From: Astrothelium macrocarpum
Lineage: Eukaryota > Ascomycota > Dothideomycetes > Trypetheliales > Trypetheliaceae
Direction: 5' to 3'
DNA length: 64,000 nucleotides
Assembly (NCBI GenBank): GCA_021030915.1
Contig: JAGEMR010000074.1
Coordinates: forward strand, 91,869-155,868
Part shown: in pieces, positions 22,059-33,800 of the stretch
Layout: every line of letters starts with the position of its first letter
Position numbering within the stretch: the stretch's first letter is position 1
Made by a program: the position numbers and the translations under genes
The notes under the pieces: generated by a model
What the model was told of the DNA's origin: nothing
What the model saw: only the letters and a program-made list of their open reading frames with translations
The model's database searches: none

Positions 22059-22628
22059 TTTGAAAGAGATATAGTGGTGAGGGTTTGAGGGGTTGAAAAG
22101 TCGGCTCAGTTGACTCGAGTCTTGTTGCAATTGGATCATGAAAAAATCAATTGCGCAGACGAGCATCAACTCAGTTGACAAGATCTATTTTGGCATTTCG
22201 AGAAACTACCGCGTAGACGGTTCGCCATTTCGAGCGAGGGAAAAGGCATTGTACAAAACTGGAGACTATCACGAACAGGTTCGCTCCTTGGCGTCTTTTG
22301 TAGTTCTAATAGCATGCGACATTCACTGGTCTTTTACAGAGTGCAATCGCACCGTAATATTAGGTACTTTCAACGATGTTTTTTCCATATGTTTTCGAGT
22401 GTTTCGCGTGTACGAGCTCAACAACATTCCATCCAAATACGTTTCTTGTTTTTCATTCCTCCAAGCCGTTGCTCGGCACCTGTTCGCGACTTGACGTTTC
22501 CCAAAATGGCCTTTGGCAATTGATACACCTGCCAGTAGATCAATCATTCTTTTTCGCTTGTGATAGTTCGAAGATGAAATTGCCAGAGCTATAATCACTC
22601 AGTCACTCTTTTATCCTCAGGGGCAGTC
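22059..22628. other. Intergenic, nothing identified
   Basis: 3' flank of the GH72 gene and promoter of the WSC-domain gene. No supported gene. Confidence 0.5.
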
Positions 22629-25387
22629 ATGGTCTCTACCAACGTTCTTTACATTTGCTTTTCTTTACTTCAAACTTTTTCCTTCACATCGTCATCTCTC
22701 ATTACGGTTAGAATTCCTCGATATGCATGCCCAGCAGATTCTTCAATATCGGACTCATCGCAAAGTTCTATTCAGGAGACCACCACGATATTATCAACGG
22801 TTTCCGTCAGTCCAACCCCTAGTACAGATTACGCATTGAGCAATGGTGAGCCATTTGTATTGAATGTTGGGCCACCACCTGTGTCCGGTTCAACCAAACG
22901 TCAACAATCGTCTGTATCATGGATCATGGCGAATGGAAACACAACGACAGATCCAACAATGGCAGCACACTATCAGATCCTCAACGGTACACTCTATGGG
23001 ACGAATGGGACTATGTCGACAGATGCAGGTGTTCTTACAATGCCATTCGTACTGCCCGCTAAACCAGGAGCTATTAATACAACATTTGCCATAACAAATG
23101 GAGGTCTGAACTGGACGAATCCTGAGTTTACTGAGAATGTAGCACAGTTTTATCGAACACCTGTAGGTTTGCTTCAAAACGCTTTGATACTGGTCAAATT
23201 CATTGGACCGATGTTTCCCGAGCGAGGATGGACTCCCATTAATCTTGTTGCTCAGCCCGGTAAGCATCCTCAATACACACACAGCCTCTAGCTTTGCTGA
23301 ATAAAAGCCTAACCTTTACTTAGTGTCAGGACTTGATCAAATCCTCGGGATCAGCTCATCGCTTCCCAACGCGGCTGCTACGTCTGCGTCCACCTCATCC
23401 ACGGCGCCCCTTGGTGCATTTACGCAGAGCAACTCTCAGGGCTCCTTGTCCTCTTCGCTGTTAATCTCATCAAGTCCTCTGGCGATTTCTTCGAGCAGCG
23501 CAGTCGCCTCTCTAACTTCTCAGGCCGTTCCTACTTCAAATACTACGACGACCTTTTCAAGTCCCATAATCTCACCCACTTTTGCTTCGGCAATCCAGCC
23601 CAGTGCTTCACTACTACCGTCATCCAGCCCTGGCTCAAGCATTACAGCTCTCCCCTCTACTGGGTCTCCCGTACTTCCGTCAAGCAGTTCTACATCTCTT
23701 TCTTCGTCGTCGTCTTTTCCCGTATTCAGTAGCCCATCAGCTTTGGTATCGCTCGCTACATCAAATGGTTTCACATCAACCCTTTTGTCATCATCCTCGT
23801 TTACAAGTAGTTCAACGGCTGCGTCCCAAAGTTCCCCCTTTATCAGCACAGTTTCCTCCGTTACTGCCCAGTCTTCGAGTTTGTTTTCAAGCTTAAGCTC
23901 AAGCTCGTTATCGCTCTTATTCCCAAATATCATCTCAACGTCTGCATCACCCCTTAGCACCGTCTCTACAGCTTCATCTTTTCAGAATTTTCCAACTTCG
24001 ACAACAATCTGGAGCTCAACTTCGTCTCTAAGCTCTTCACCCATCTTCATCACTACAACTACTGCATCTACATCTGGACCCTCTAGCCAATCTTCTAGCC
24101 AAACATCAAGCACATCAGTGACCGCCACCGGACCAACAACTGTACCAACAGTTTATCTCAATAACGGATTCTACTCCTTTCAAGGCTGCTATAACGATAT
24201 TCCCTCCTATAGGGATCTTCGCAATCCAAATAATGTCGGCACAGCCAACGTCAGTGGTCCCATGACCGTTGAAAAATGCGCAGCAGTCTGTGGCTCGCCT
24301 GCCTATGGTGGGCCGTACGCGTATATGGGCGTGGATTACGGAAGCGAATGCTATTGCTCAGGGGGGCTCTATGCCAATCTTGACGGCACATCGGGTGCCC
24401 CAGTCGGAATGCGGTATTGCACGGATCCAACTTATGTATGTGCAGGAGATCCGACGGAATTTTGTGGTGGATATGGGGTGCAAGATCTGTACTCTTTTAC
24501 GTATGGAGCAACGTCTAATGCTCCTTCGCCAACCACCTCGTCTGTTGTGGCAAATGCAATACCAAGCACTACTACCCCTTCCTCAGCATCAGCGTCCCTT
24601 TCCATCCGCCTTCCATCCCCCATCGCCTGCCTCGGCTCCCCAACCGGCTCCTCAACTGACGATGACGACGACTACTGCGAAATCGACCTCCCCTTTCCCC
24701 TCACGCTTTTCGGGTACTCCTCAACCAAGACGTTCCCTTCCACAAACGGCGTAGGTCTACCAGCTCCCCTCTCCTCCCCTCTCCCTCCCCTCTCCAATCA
24801 CTCACACTAACACTCCTTTTTCAATCCACACAGATTCTCGCTCTCGACTACGGCTCATCGCAATACTATCAAGCCCCGCTTCCCGCATCCACCATCCCGC
24901 CCTACACCGCGTGCCCGTTCTGGGATGACTTGTACCTGTACGGCGGCACGAACGAAGGGTTGTACTATCAGATCAACACGACAGATAATTCCGTCACGTA
25001 CGAGTATCTGTTCGCGCAGGCTGGCGTGCCGAGCGATCTGTATCAGTTTCAGGTGACGTACCATTCGGCACAGCCGGGGGTCGTGGTGTTTAGGTATTTT
25101 GTGGTGGGGCAGTTGGGGGGTATGGGAGTAATTGGGGTGCAAGGAGGTGAGTCTGGCTGTGTTTGCTTTTCTCAGTCTAGTGGTTCGCTTCCTTCTTTGT
25201 CGAGTGGCGCTTTGTAATGAAAACGAGGCTCCTGTGGGGGAGCACGGGAAATGTTGGTGTGTTACTGTGCTAATCATATGGTATAGGTGGCTCAGCGTTC
25301 CAGTATCAGCAGCCAGTGCATTCGGGAATGTATCTGGTGTGCAATACAACGTCGCAGGCGTGTACGGCAGGCAATTTTACCACGTAA
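22629..25387 (+). CDS. Secreted Ser/Thr-rich protein with WSC domain
   Basis: Four exons: 22629-23259, 23324-24750, 24834-25146 and 25287-25387; introns of 64, 83 and 140 nt; 823 residues. After a signal peptide there is an N-terminal domain of about 190 residues with many N-glycosylation sites (NGT, NTT). Next come roughly 270 residues almost wholly Ser/Thr/Pro/Ala, then a WSC domain (YSFQGCYND...SECYCSGGLY...EFCGGYGVQDLYSF). A conserved beta-rich C-terminal domain follows (DDYCEIDLPFPLTLFG, CPFWDDLYLYGG, GVVVFRYFVV). WSC domains bind cell-wall glucan in yeast stress sensors, but here no transmembrane segment or cytosolic tail is visible, so this is a cell-wall or secreted protein rather than a Wsc1-type sensor. 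Function unknown. Confidence 0.82.
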
Positions 25388-25784
25388 TCTCGCCATTTTA
25401 GAAAGTGGTCGTTTGGTTTTGGAAATTGTGTACTTGGATAGATTGATGGGAACACGCTCTGTGAATGAAGCCAGACACGTGCCGAACTTAGGATGTAGTT
25501 TTCTGTGTGTTCCGATAAATTTGTTTGAGAATGATGAGATGTTTGAGTGCAACTATATTTGTCTGCAATAGGCCGTGATTTGCAATCGTTTGTAAAAGTA
25601 TGCATCTGTATCAGGAATACCATATACACCACATATTCGAAGGCCCAAACTACAAAGTGAGATGAGGCTCAAGGTTGAAACCTCAATAGAGCTATAGATT
25701 GCCAAGCCCAAAGACCAAAATGCCGAATTCGAGAAAATTGCGCCTCATGATCACCCGTAAATGCTTGGAATATCAACCCATCCC
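25388..25784. other. Convergent 3' flank
   Basis: Short gap between the ends of the WSC-domain gene and the CaM kinase gene. No feature is recognised. Confidence 0.5.
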
Positions 25785-27150
25785 TTAGCGTCGGCCACTC
25801 CATAGCCCTTGCTGAGTCTCCTGAATCCTTTTCTGTTGCTCTCTAATCATCTCGTCCGTCTGCCCCTTTGCATTCCCCCGGCTATCCATAGTATGATGCA
25901 GTCCGCTCCCTCCATTTCCATTCCCATTCCCGTTCCCATTGTGATTCTGATTCTGATTCTGATTATTCCCATTCTGCGCCGCATTCAATGCTGGTGCACC
26001 TCCCTTGGGCGCATTACTCATCGCACCATCCATCATTGCAGCAGCCCCTCCTGCTCTCAATTGATTAATAGCACGAATAGTATCGATAGCAGCATGCAGT
26101 GTACGTCGAGCATTAAAGTTCTTCTTCACCGTGGGTAGAAGATCTTCCTGGCCATCCTGCTGTGCTGGGCCTGCGATCCACGCATGTGAGAGAGCCTCGT
26201 GTGCAGTGAGTCGTGCGCGAGGATCAATAGTCAGGCAGCGCTTGATAAAGTCACGCGCAGAGAGGGAAACACCGCGCCAGTACTCGAGTGGGGTGAAAGA
26301 ATAATCGGCGACGAGGATGGCTTGCATTTCTTCGAGATTTGAGTCTCGGTCGAATGGCGTGTAGCCACAGAGGAGAAAGTAGGTTATCACGCCAATGGCC
26401 CAGACGTCACTATGGAAGGCGTTGATGATTAGAGGGGGGAGCGTGAGATACAGTTTGTGCATGTGGGTAAACATACACCGGCTTTCCATGTCCGCTCTTT
26501 TTGAATATCTCAGGAGCCATGTACCCGGGCGTACCACATGTCGTCGTTAGCACGTGAAATTGTTCTTCATCCATGATTCGTGATAAGCCAAAATCCGCAA
26601 TGAGTAAATCAGCATTGTCTTCTGGCGTTCGAAAGAGCAGATTTTCGGGTTTGAGATCGCGATGTACAATGCCATGGTCGTGAAGATAGGCGACAGCTGA
26701 GAGGGTTGCTCGTATGAGATCAGCTGCATCAGATTCGTAGTAACTGCCTTTGCGACAAATGCGATCAAAGAGCTCTCCCCCGAGAGCCAGGTCGGTGACG
26801 AGATAGACTTGGCATGGGAAATTAGCTCATCTGTATAGCCAATCTGGTCTCCTATCGAACCACTAACGATTGTTCATTGTCTCAAAATAGTCCACAAGCG
26901 TGAGAATGTTCTGATGGCCCATGGATACTCTCTTGAGCACGGCAATCTCGTTCCGCACCATGTGCTCTCTTCCTGCCATCAATCGCTTGTTGATAACCTT
27001 GGCTGCATAATATCGACCGGTGTCGATATGAACGCATTCTTTGACGACAGAGTAGGAACCAGCACCAAGAGTTTTTCCAGTCTTGTACCGACACGGTTGA
27101 ATTGTAGGTTGCTGAGCCATTCCGCTATGCTGAAGCGACGCAGCGGCCAT
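25785..27150 (-). CDS. CMK1: Calcium/calmodulin-dependent protein kinase (CaMK I/IV-like)
   Basis: Three exons on the minus strand: 27150-26868, 26807-26477 and 26409-25785; 412 residues. Introns are GTTAGT...AAG (60 nt) and GTATGT...TAG (67 nt). All kinase motifs are visible: glycine loop GAGSYSVVKE, AAKVINK, HRDLKPENL, DFGLSR, TTTCGTPGYMAPE with an activation-loop Thr that a CaM-kinase kinase can phosphorylate, and DVWAIGVITYFLLCGYTPF. The autoinhibitory and calmodulin-binding segment follows at residues about 302-323 (NFNARRTLHAAIDTIRAINQ). The tail has an Asn/Gly repeat (NGNGNGNGNGG) and a conserved MIREQQKRIQETQQG. Family knowledge: cytosolic Ca2+ response in cell cycle, stress and growth. 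Confidence 0.92.
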
Positions 27151-27680
27151 GATGTAAAAGGCAGAGCGCTATTGTGGAAAGATCACGACTAAGAATGGAA
27201 GCGAATTCGTCTGCCTGGAGAGCTGGGCGATGGCAGTGTCGAAGAACAGGCTTACTCCATTTCGTCAATGGTGGCCGCAGACTTGCGACTGGAGCTAGCA
27301 AACGCTCGCGTGTCCCTCGAGTCGTGAGACAAAGGAAAATCCGGTTGGTGAATGGTGGCGCTTAGAAGATGGGCAGTAGGATCGATGCAGAGCTGACATG
27401 CACAAGCGATGCCAAGATACCTATCCGCCCGAGGTACGCGAGGCGAAAGTGTGTGGAGATGTTTAATTTGGCAACATTTGCCTTTGCTTTTTCTTTTACC
27501 GGCAATGCTTACACGTGCTATGGTGAAATTAAAAACCATGTCTATCTAAGATTTTACGCTACATGTATAGAAAATCTTCTGTCAATCATAATCGTGACTG
27601 CATTGGCAGAGTCGCTTCCCAAGTCCCTTTTTACGTTAGACACGGATTCTCTGGAAACGAGTTATTCAATGGTTCAAAAC
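27151..27680. other. CMK1 upstream region and PGM 3' flank
   Basis: Both flanking genes read on the minus strand. No supported gene. Minor plus-strand open frames overlap the last exon of the mutase gene in antisense. Confidence 0.5.
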
Positions 27681-29526
27681 TCAAGCCTTGACGAGCAAAC
27701 TATGGCCTTCCATCTCGTCGGGCTGAGGAAGGCCCATTATACTCAAGACTGTCGGAGCAACATCGCCCAATACTCCATCCGTCTTTTTGAGACTGAAGCC
27801 GTTCGGTGCATTGGCCATAACGAATGGAACCTTGTTGGTCGTGTGCGAAGTCTTCGGCGTGCCTTGTTCAGTCAACATCTCTTCGGCGTTGCTATCGCTT
27901 TGTCAGTAAAGGTTGGAAAAATCATGTCTGCTTCTGCAATGACTAACCCATGATCTGCTGTTATGAAAAGCACATAACCGCTCTTCTTACATTGCTCGTA
28001 AATTTTTCCGATTGCTTTATCAGTCTCGGCAACTCCCTTGACTGCGGCCTCATATACACCAGTATGGCCGACCATATCAGGCGGCGCAAAGTTGTTCATC
28101 AGAAACTCGAACTTGCCCTCTGCAATTCTTTCGCAAAGCTTATCAGCTACTGCCATGGCACTCATCGTTGGTTGTAAATCGTAGGTGGCGACCTTAGGTG
28201 ACGCGATCAGCTCTCGCTCTTCACCCTCAAACTGCTTTTCTACACCGCCGTTGAAGAAAAAGGTTACATGTGCGTATTTTTCGGTTTCGGCAATGTGACA
28301 TTGTTTCGTGTTTTGCTTTCCAAGCCATTCGGCCAGCACATTACCCATGCGCTGGGGCTCAAAAGCAACGGGAAAAGTATAGTCTGTCTTGTATTGTGTC
28401 ATGGTAGTGAGATGAATATCTTTTGGATAGGGAAAGTCTGGCCGAGGAGAACGATCTTGATCACCCAATAGCTGTGTGATTTCTCGAACCCGATCAGAGC
28501 GATAGTTGAAGAAGAAGACGGTGTCGTTATCTTAAATCGCAGTAAGCTTCAAGTACATCGCATACGAAATGGAACACTGTCATACCTTGGATTCGGCCAT
28601 CTTTCCCCCCAACTATGATTGGCTTCAAAAACTCATCCGTCTCACTTTTTTCGTACCTCTCTTGAATAGTCTTGACCAGATCTGAGCTTTCTTCCCCATC
28701 ACCCACAACGAGAGCGTTGAGTCCGACCTCAACCCGCTCCCACCTCTTGTCACGATCCATGATGTAGTATCTACCAACCACAGTCGCAATCTGGCCAAGA
28801 CCTATTTGCTTCGTCTGCTCAATTAGATCCTTCATGTGGCCTGCACCTGATTTTGGGTCCGTGTCACGACCATCACCAAAAAAGTGGATGTAGACGTGAG
28901 GTACTCCGACCTCTTTGGCAACCTTGAGGAGAGCAATGAGGTGATTGATGTGGGAATGCTAAGCAATCTCGTTAGAATCGATGCTGGATTCATCTATCCA
29001 TTCTTTCGTGCTACGTACAACGCCGCCATCAGAGACGAGACCGCAGAGATGCAGTCTCCCATTGCCATTCTTGGCATGCTGGAAAGACTCTTGAATCTTC
29101 ACATTTTTGTTGAGCTCACCCTTTTTGATAGTCTGGTCTATCCGGACAACCTAGAGTCCTTTCAATCAGCAAAAAAAAAGCCTTTGAATGAGTGGTCGAG
29201 CCCAGAACTAACATCTTGCCATACGACCCGACCCGCGCCAATGTTGAGATGACCGACTTCACTGTTTCCCATCAACCCTTCTGGCAACCCCACAGCTAGC
29301 GAAGAAGCCTCAAGCTCAGTGTAACCTTGGGCGAGTTTAGATCCATCCTTGGCGAAATCGTCCATCCAAGGGGTTTCGGCGTTTAGGATGGCATTGCCTT
29401 TAGGTGGGGAGTGATCGCTGGGAATTCCCCAGCCATCAATGACAACTTTATAATATTAGCCATTAATTTGGGTGTTCGGTGAATGAGGAGGAGGATATTA
29501 CTCAAGACCGCTTTTTCCTGAACCAT
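27681..29526 (-). CDS. 2,3-bisphosphoglycerate-independent phosphoglycerate mutase
   Basis: Six exons on the minus strand: 29526-29502, 29445-29213, 29150-29019, 28958-28586, 28530-27948 and 27891-27681; introns of 55-62 nt; 518 residues, the normal family length. Known role: interconverts 3- and 2-phosphoglycerate in glycolysis using two metal ions and a phosphoserine intermediate, without the cofactor that yeast-type mutases need. Motifs seen across exons: VIDGWGIP, MGNSEVGHLNIGAGR with the phosphorylated Ser, SDGGVHSHINHL, FGDGRDT, FFFNYRSDRVREI and TADHGNAEEMLTE, the last restored only by splicing out a 56-nt intron. The first exon is only 25 nt and is supported by the restored MVQEKAVLIVIDGWG start. 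Confidence 0.95.
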
Positions 29527-29827
29527 GTTGAATTTCAGCCTTTCTATATCTTGTACTGCTCAAGTTCAGCACAAAGAAGCAAGCAATTGCACCACCGACC
29601 TTACCAACATTTTCAATAGAGGAAGCTTATAAGATGTAGCAACTTGTAAGACCGCACGGCATCCGGAGAATCCGTTTGACAAGGTGTTCTTCGGAACAGC
29701 TAGAGGATACCTAACGCGCCCCACGTCACTCCGCAGTTGCGGGTCTTCTCCGTCGCTCCTCCGAACTTTCTCTCCATCCTTCTATCTATCTATCCATCCA
29801 CTCTCCACCACACCTCCTCAAACAAAA
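29527..29827. promoter_or_regulatory. Shared divergent promoter, PGM and MED9
   Basis: Three hundred bases separate the two start codons, so both genes are driven from here. The MED9 side is pyrimidine-rich with a TCTATCTATCTATCC run just before the leader. No named site is claimed. Confidence 0.45.
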
Positions 29828-30277
29828 ATGTCCAACAAACCCACCCCCACAACCCCCAAACCGCCCTCAAGCGCCCAATCTCCCTTCCCACCCACCAACA
29901 CCACCACCACCACCACAACCACCCACCTCACCCCAACCACAGCAACAACCAGCACAGGCCACACCATGCACCCCGTGCCCCTCCCACCCGCACACCTCTT
30001 CGACATCCTACCACCCCTGCACGAGCTGCTCTCGCGGCTACTGCCGCCCAACCCGTCGTCGCCGTACGCGGACCCGCAGCCGGCGATCGAGATCCAGCAG
30101 CTGGCGAACGCGGCGGCGACGGTGCGGATCCGGTGTCAGCGGGCGCGGGCAGCCGTGCGCGCGCTGCCGGATGCGGAGAGGACGGTGGAGGAGCAGGAGG
30201 CGGAGATGCGGGAGCTGGAGGAGCGGATTGCCGCGCAGAGGGGGGTGTTGGGGGGGTTGGTTGAGAGGGGGGTGTGA
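29828..30277 (+). CDS. MED9: Mediator complex subunit 9
   Basis: Single exon, 149 residues, starting at the ATG in an AACAAAAATGTCC context. A low-complexity Pro/Thr-rich N-terminus is followed by the family core: HLFDILPPLHELLSRLLPP, then RCQRARAAVRALPDAERTVEE and a coiled coil EMRELEERIAAQRGVL. This matches fungal Med9 (Cse2), a small middle-module Mediator subunit that links RNA polymerase II to activators. The frame upstream stays open to 29,684, but the ATG at 29,828 fits the conserved length. The second half is very GC-rich, with most third positions G or C. Confidence 0.8.
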   Translation: MSNKPTPTTPKPPSSAQSPFPPTNTTTTTTTTHLTPTTATTSTGHTMHPVPLPPAHLFDILPPLHELLSRLLPPNPSSPYADPQPAIEIQQLANAAATVRIRCQRARAAVRALPDAERTVEEQEAEMRELEERIAAQRGVLGGLVERGV

Positions 30278-30894
30278 GGTGAATTGGGGAAGGAAGGGCT
30301 GGGTTTTGATTGAAAAGGGGGAGGGAGAGTTGAATTTCGAGGGAAGAAGGGTTGGGAAGAGCTGGATGTGCGGATGGAAAAGAAGAGATTAGAAGGATGA
30401 TGGCGAAGCTGAGATACCCTGGACATATTGGCGTTCATATTGCGATTGGCTTGGGACGCTGTGATATTTGGAGGGAAAAAAGTCTTCGTTGTCTACATCA
30501 ACAGGAATGGTTTGGGCGAATCTTTCGGGAAGGTTCATTCAATCAGTAGATGAGTCTTCAATTCATACTTGGCTTTACAATTAGCTAGGTATTTGTACTT
30601 TACAAACTCATCATTATATTCAAAGCCCTTCCTCATCCCTACTCCCACCCTATTTTTCTCAACTGTTCCGTGTCTATGCAATGTCCATGTCTTGCGTCAG
30701 ACCCTGTTTCTCCATTTTTGTTCCCTAAAAACAGTCTCGCAAAAAAGAAAAAAAAAGGTACAACGAGTGACAGATATGTAACATATTACAAGACGCACCA
30801 ATTTTCAAAGCCGTCTCTTTCATTGCCAATTACATAAAAAATGGGTATCGTTAGAGTAGCGTGGACTCAGTTCCAAAAGAAATTCGTTCAAGGA
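30278..30894. other. Convergent 3' flanks of MED9 and BCK1
   Basis: Nothing recognised beyond 3' UTRs. An A-rich run lies near 30,740-30,757. Confidence 0.5.
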
Positions 30895-33800
30895 TCAGAA
30901 AGCGCCTCTAATTTTAGCGTACAGTTCCGTGTCAAGAAAGTTAAAGGATTCATCATAAAAGCAAAAAGGTTGGCGCAGCAAGGTTTCGGCTGTTGGTCTC
31001 TCTTGAGGGTCACTATCGATGGAGATTAGCACGAATCTGTTCACTGGAGACGATAATCACAGGACAACAACTTACATATAGAAGCAGTCGAGCATAAAGC
31101 TGAGTGCAGCAGGACCAATAGTACTCGCAACCTCATCCGGAATCGGTGGAGCCTGATTCAGACTACCAAGCTTGTAGATGGCTCCAATTGCCTCTTCTCG
31201 ACTCCACGGCCGACGTCCTGCAAACATTTCCAAAACGACACATCCCAGACTCCAGATATCGACCTTGGCAGAGTATCCTTGTCCCTGACTACGGATAACC
31301 TCCGGTGCCATCCAGAACACGCTACCCTGCATCGAATTCGTAATGTCGTTGCCATAAATGTCATCGCTCTTCTTGGAAATGCCAAAGTCCGAAATCTTAC
31401 ATGTTCCATCGACGTCGAGCAAGAGGTTGTCAGCCTTTAAATCACGGTGCAGAATGCCCTCGCGATGGAGATAGGCAAGTCCGCTCAGCGTCTGCCGTGT
31501 GAGGCTGCTCACAACAGGCTCGTCAAACTTGCCGTGCTTGCGCAGGCACGAACCCACGCTGCCACCAGAAATGTACTCGAGAAAGATGGAGATGCTATAT
31601 TCCTTGCGCTCACAGCCGAGGTACTGGACGATATTGATGTGGTCGAGATGCTGCATAGTGTCGATTTCTTGGTCAAGAGCTTTGACCATCTCTCTCATCT
31701 TCTCCTTGTCCTGACCAGCAGCGCGTGGATTTACTTCGACTTGCTTCACGGCAAGAAGTTCACCAGTAGTAGTATTCATACCGAGGTAGACGCGACCAAA
31801 GGTTCCTTTGCCAATGAGCTGACCCTTGACCCATTTGAATGTCTGTTGGCGCTGTGGTAGAGTTTTGCTTCCTGACCCCAAAGTTAGATTTGCTGCCGGA
31901 GGCTCTTGATAGATGGTTTCTAGGTTGTTAAACAATCGACTCCCACGTTGGGGTTTGAGTTGTTCAATCTTTGCGCCAAACATTTTGGTGCTCTTTCGAC
32001 GTACGATGCCTCCTTCGTTGGCTTTGAGCGTTGCTACGCGCCCCAGTGTTAGAGGAGCCGGTGGTTTCTTCTCTTCTTCATTCTGCTGATATGCACCTTT
32101 TACAACCTCTCGTATCGACCTTGTCCGACCTAACCCTCCAGAGCGCCTAATGTTCCGCTGTGCTACGTTTTTGACGCTCTCTCCGCGCTTAAGTGCTGGC
32201 CCATCTGAATCTGTGCGATCATTCTCGTCCATAGATGACATTGAAGTGGTAGAGCGATTGCTATCCAATGAGAACAGAGTTCTAGCAGCAGAAGACTCTG
32301 GTGATGTTGGTGGCGAAGTATTGGTCTCTCCTGCCATGGGTTGGTCAAGATCAACATTCGGAAAGAATTCATCCAGATGAGCAACGAGGGCTTCGGGAGG
32401 AGGTCGATTTGCCCAAACGTCACTCATTGCAAACGATTGACGACGATTAAACTTGTTATTCTCGTCTGGAGAATCCGCAGCCGACCAAGTTGCAGATGCC
32501 GCGGATTGTGGGACATGATGTTCAATTTGAGGTATACTCTCCCCATTGACACCGTCCGTAGTGTCATTTGATTTGCTACCTCCAGTTGCATTTGAGTCTA
32601 CAGTGCCATTATATGTATCAGAAGTTGAAGTTTGAACGGTTAGAGATGGTCTTTGAGTAGCTCTGAGAGTTGATTCGTCATCATCATCGTCGTCCTCATC
32701 CCGGTCGTCTCCTTTCTGCGAGCGCGTTTGTTTGCGTGCACCATGAAGAGGCAGAGCAAACAGACCATCATCCGAATCCGAGTCCGAGTCGGGAGAAGGT
32801 GCTCTTGGTTTTTGAAAGTTGACAACAGCTTCTTTAAAATCAAGTTTCGGCCCGTGCGAACGCCGGGAGCCGGCACGTCCTAGTGAATCCGATGGTGGAT
32901 GAGCTGTTGAAGGGCTCACATCAGAAGAATGCGAGGAGTCATTAGATTCCTTTCTGAGCTTTGTTACTGATGGGTTTACAGCCGGAGTCTGTAATTTCAG
33001 CGATGGTTTTCCGAGAACAGCATCATCTGTAGCATCTTCGACATAGTCAGGTATCCTGAACGGAACATTTCCTTTGCTCATGGTAAATGGGCTTCGAGGA
33101 GACCCACCTGGACTGTTCCTTCTAGAGCCAAAATCAACACTGGCCATGGCTCTATTTGTTTTGCTCGTTTCACTAATGGAGGAGGTGCCTGGCCTAGGTG
33201 CACCAACAGAGCTGTATGCTTTGCCAGCTCCGGCCAAAGCAGCACCAACACCCAAGGCAGGTATGACCATGCTGGATCCATTGACATCTTTACCGTCTGC
33301 GGATTTTCGTTTAGGATCGAATTCTGATGGATCGGGCCATGAAGATCGTGAGTTTTGTGAAGCTCTTTTACTCAGAGAATTGACCTTGTTCAATGTTTCG
33401 GAGCCTGCAGGAACACCAGGTGGCCGACGCAAAGGTACCAAGCCGTCAGTCTTCTTTTCGTCGCTGAGACGTTTTTCATCAAAATGCTTCTTCTCTTCAT
33501 ATGGCGAGCTCCGTGGCACGTCAAAATCTCGAACGCCTGTTCCTCTGATTGAAAAGTCGTGACCACGATCGCTTGATGACTCTTGTGCCAAGCGTTGTCG
33601 TTTTCCCGCGAGGTATACACTACGTTTGCGTTCACTCTCACGACGATGCTCTTCGGCTTTTGCTTCCAATACTATCCTACGTTCAGCCTCACTAAGTGAA
33701 GCATCTCCTTCCAAGTCCTTCTTTGCAATCATCCTCAATATTTCCGGGTCAGTAGTGACAAGTGTGGTCTCCGCAGAATTGAGAACCGGAGATGTGGTGT

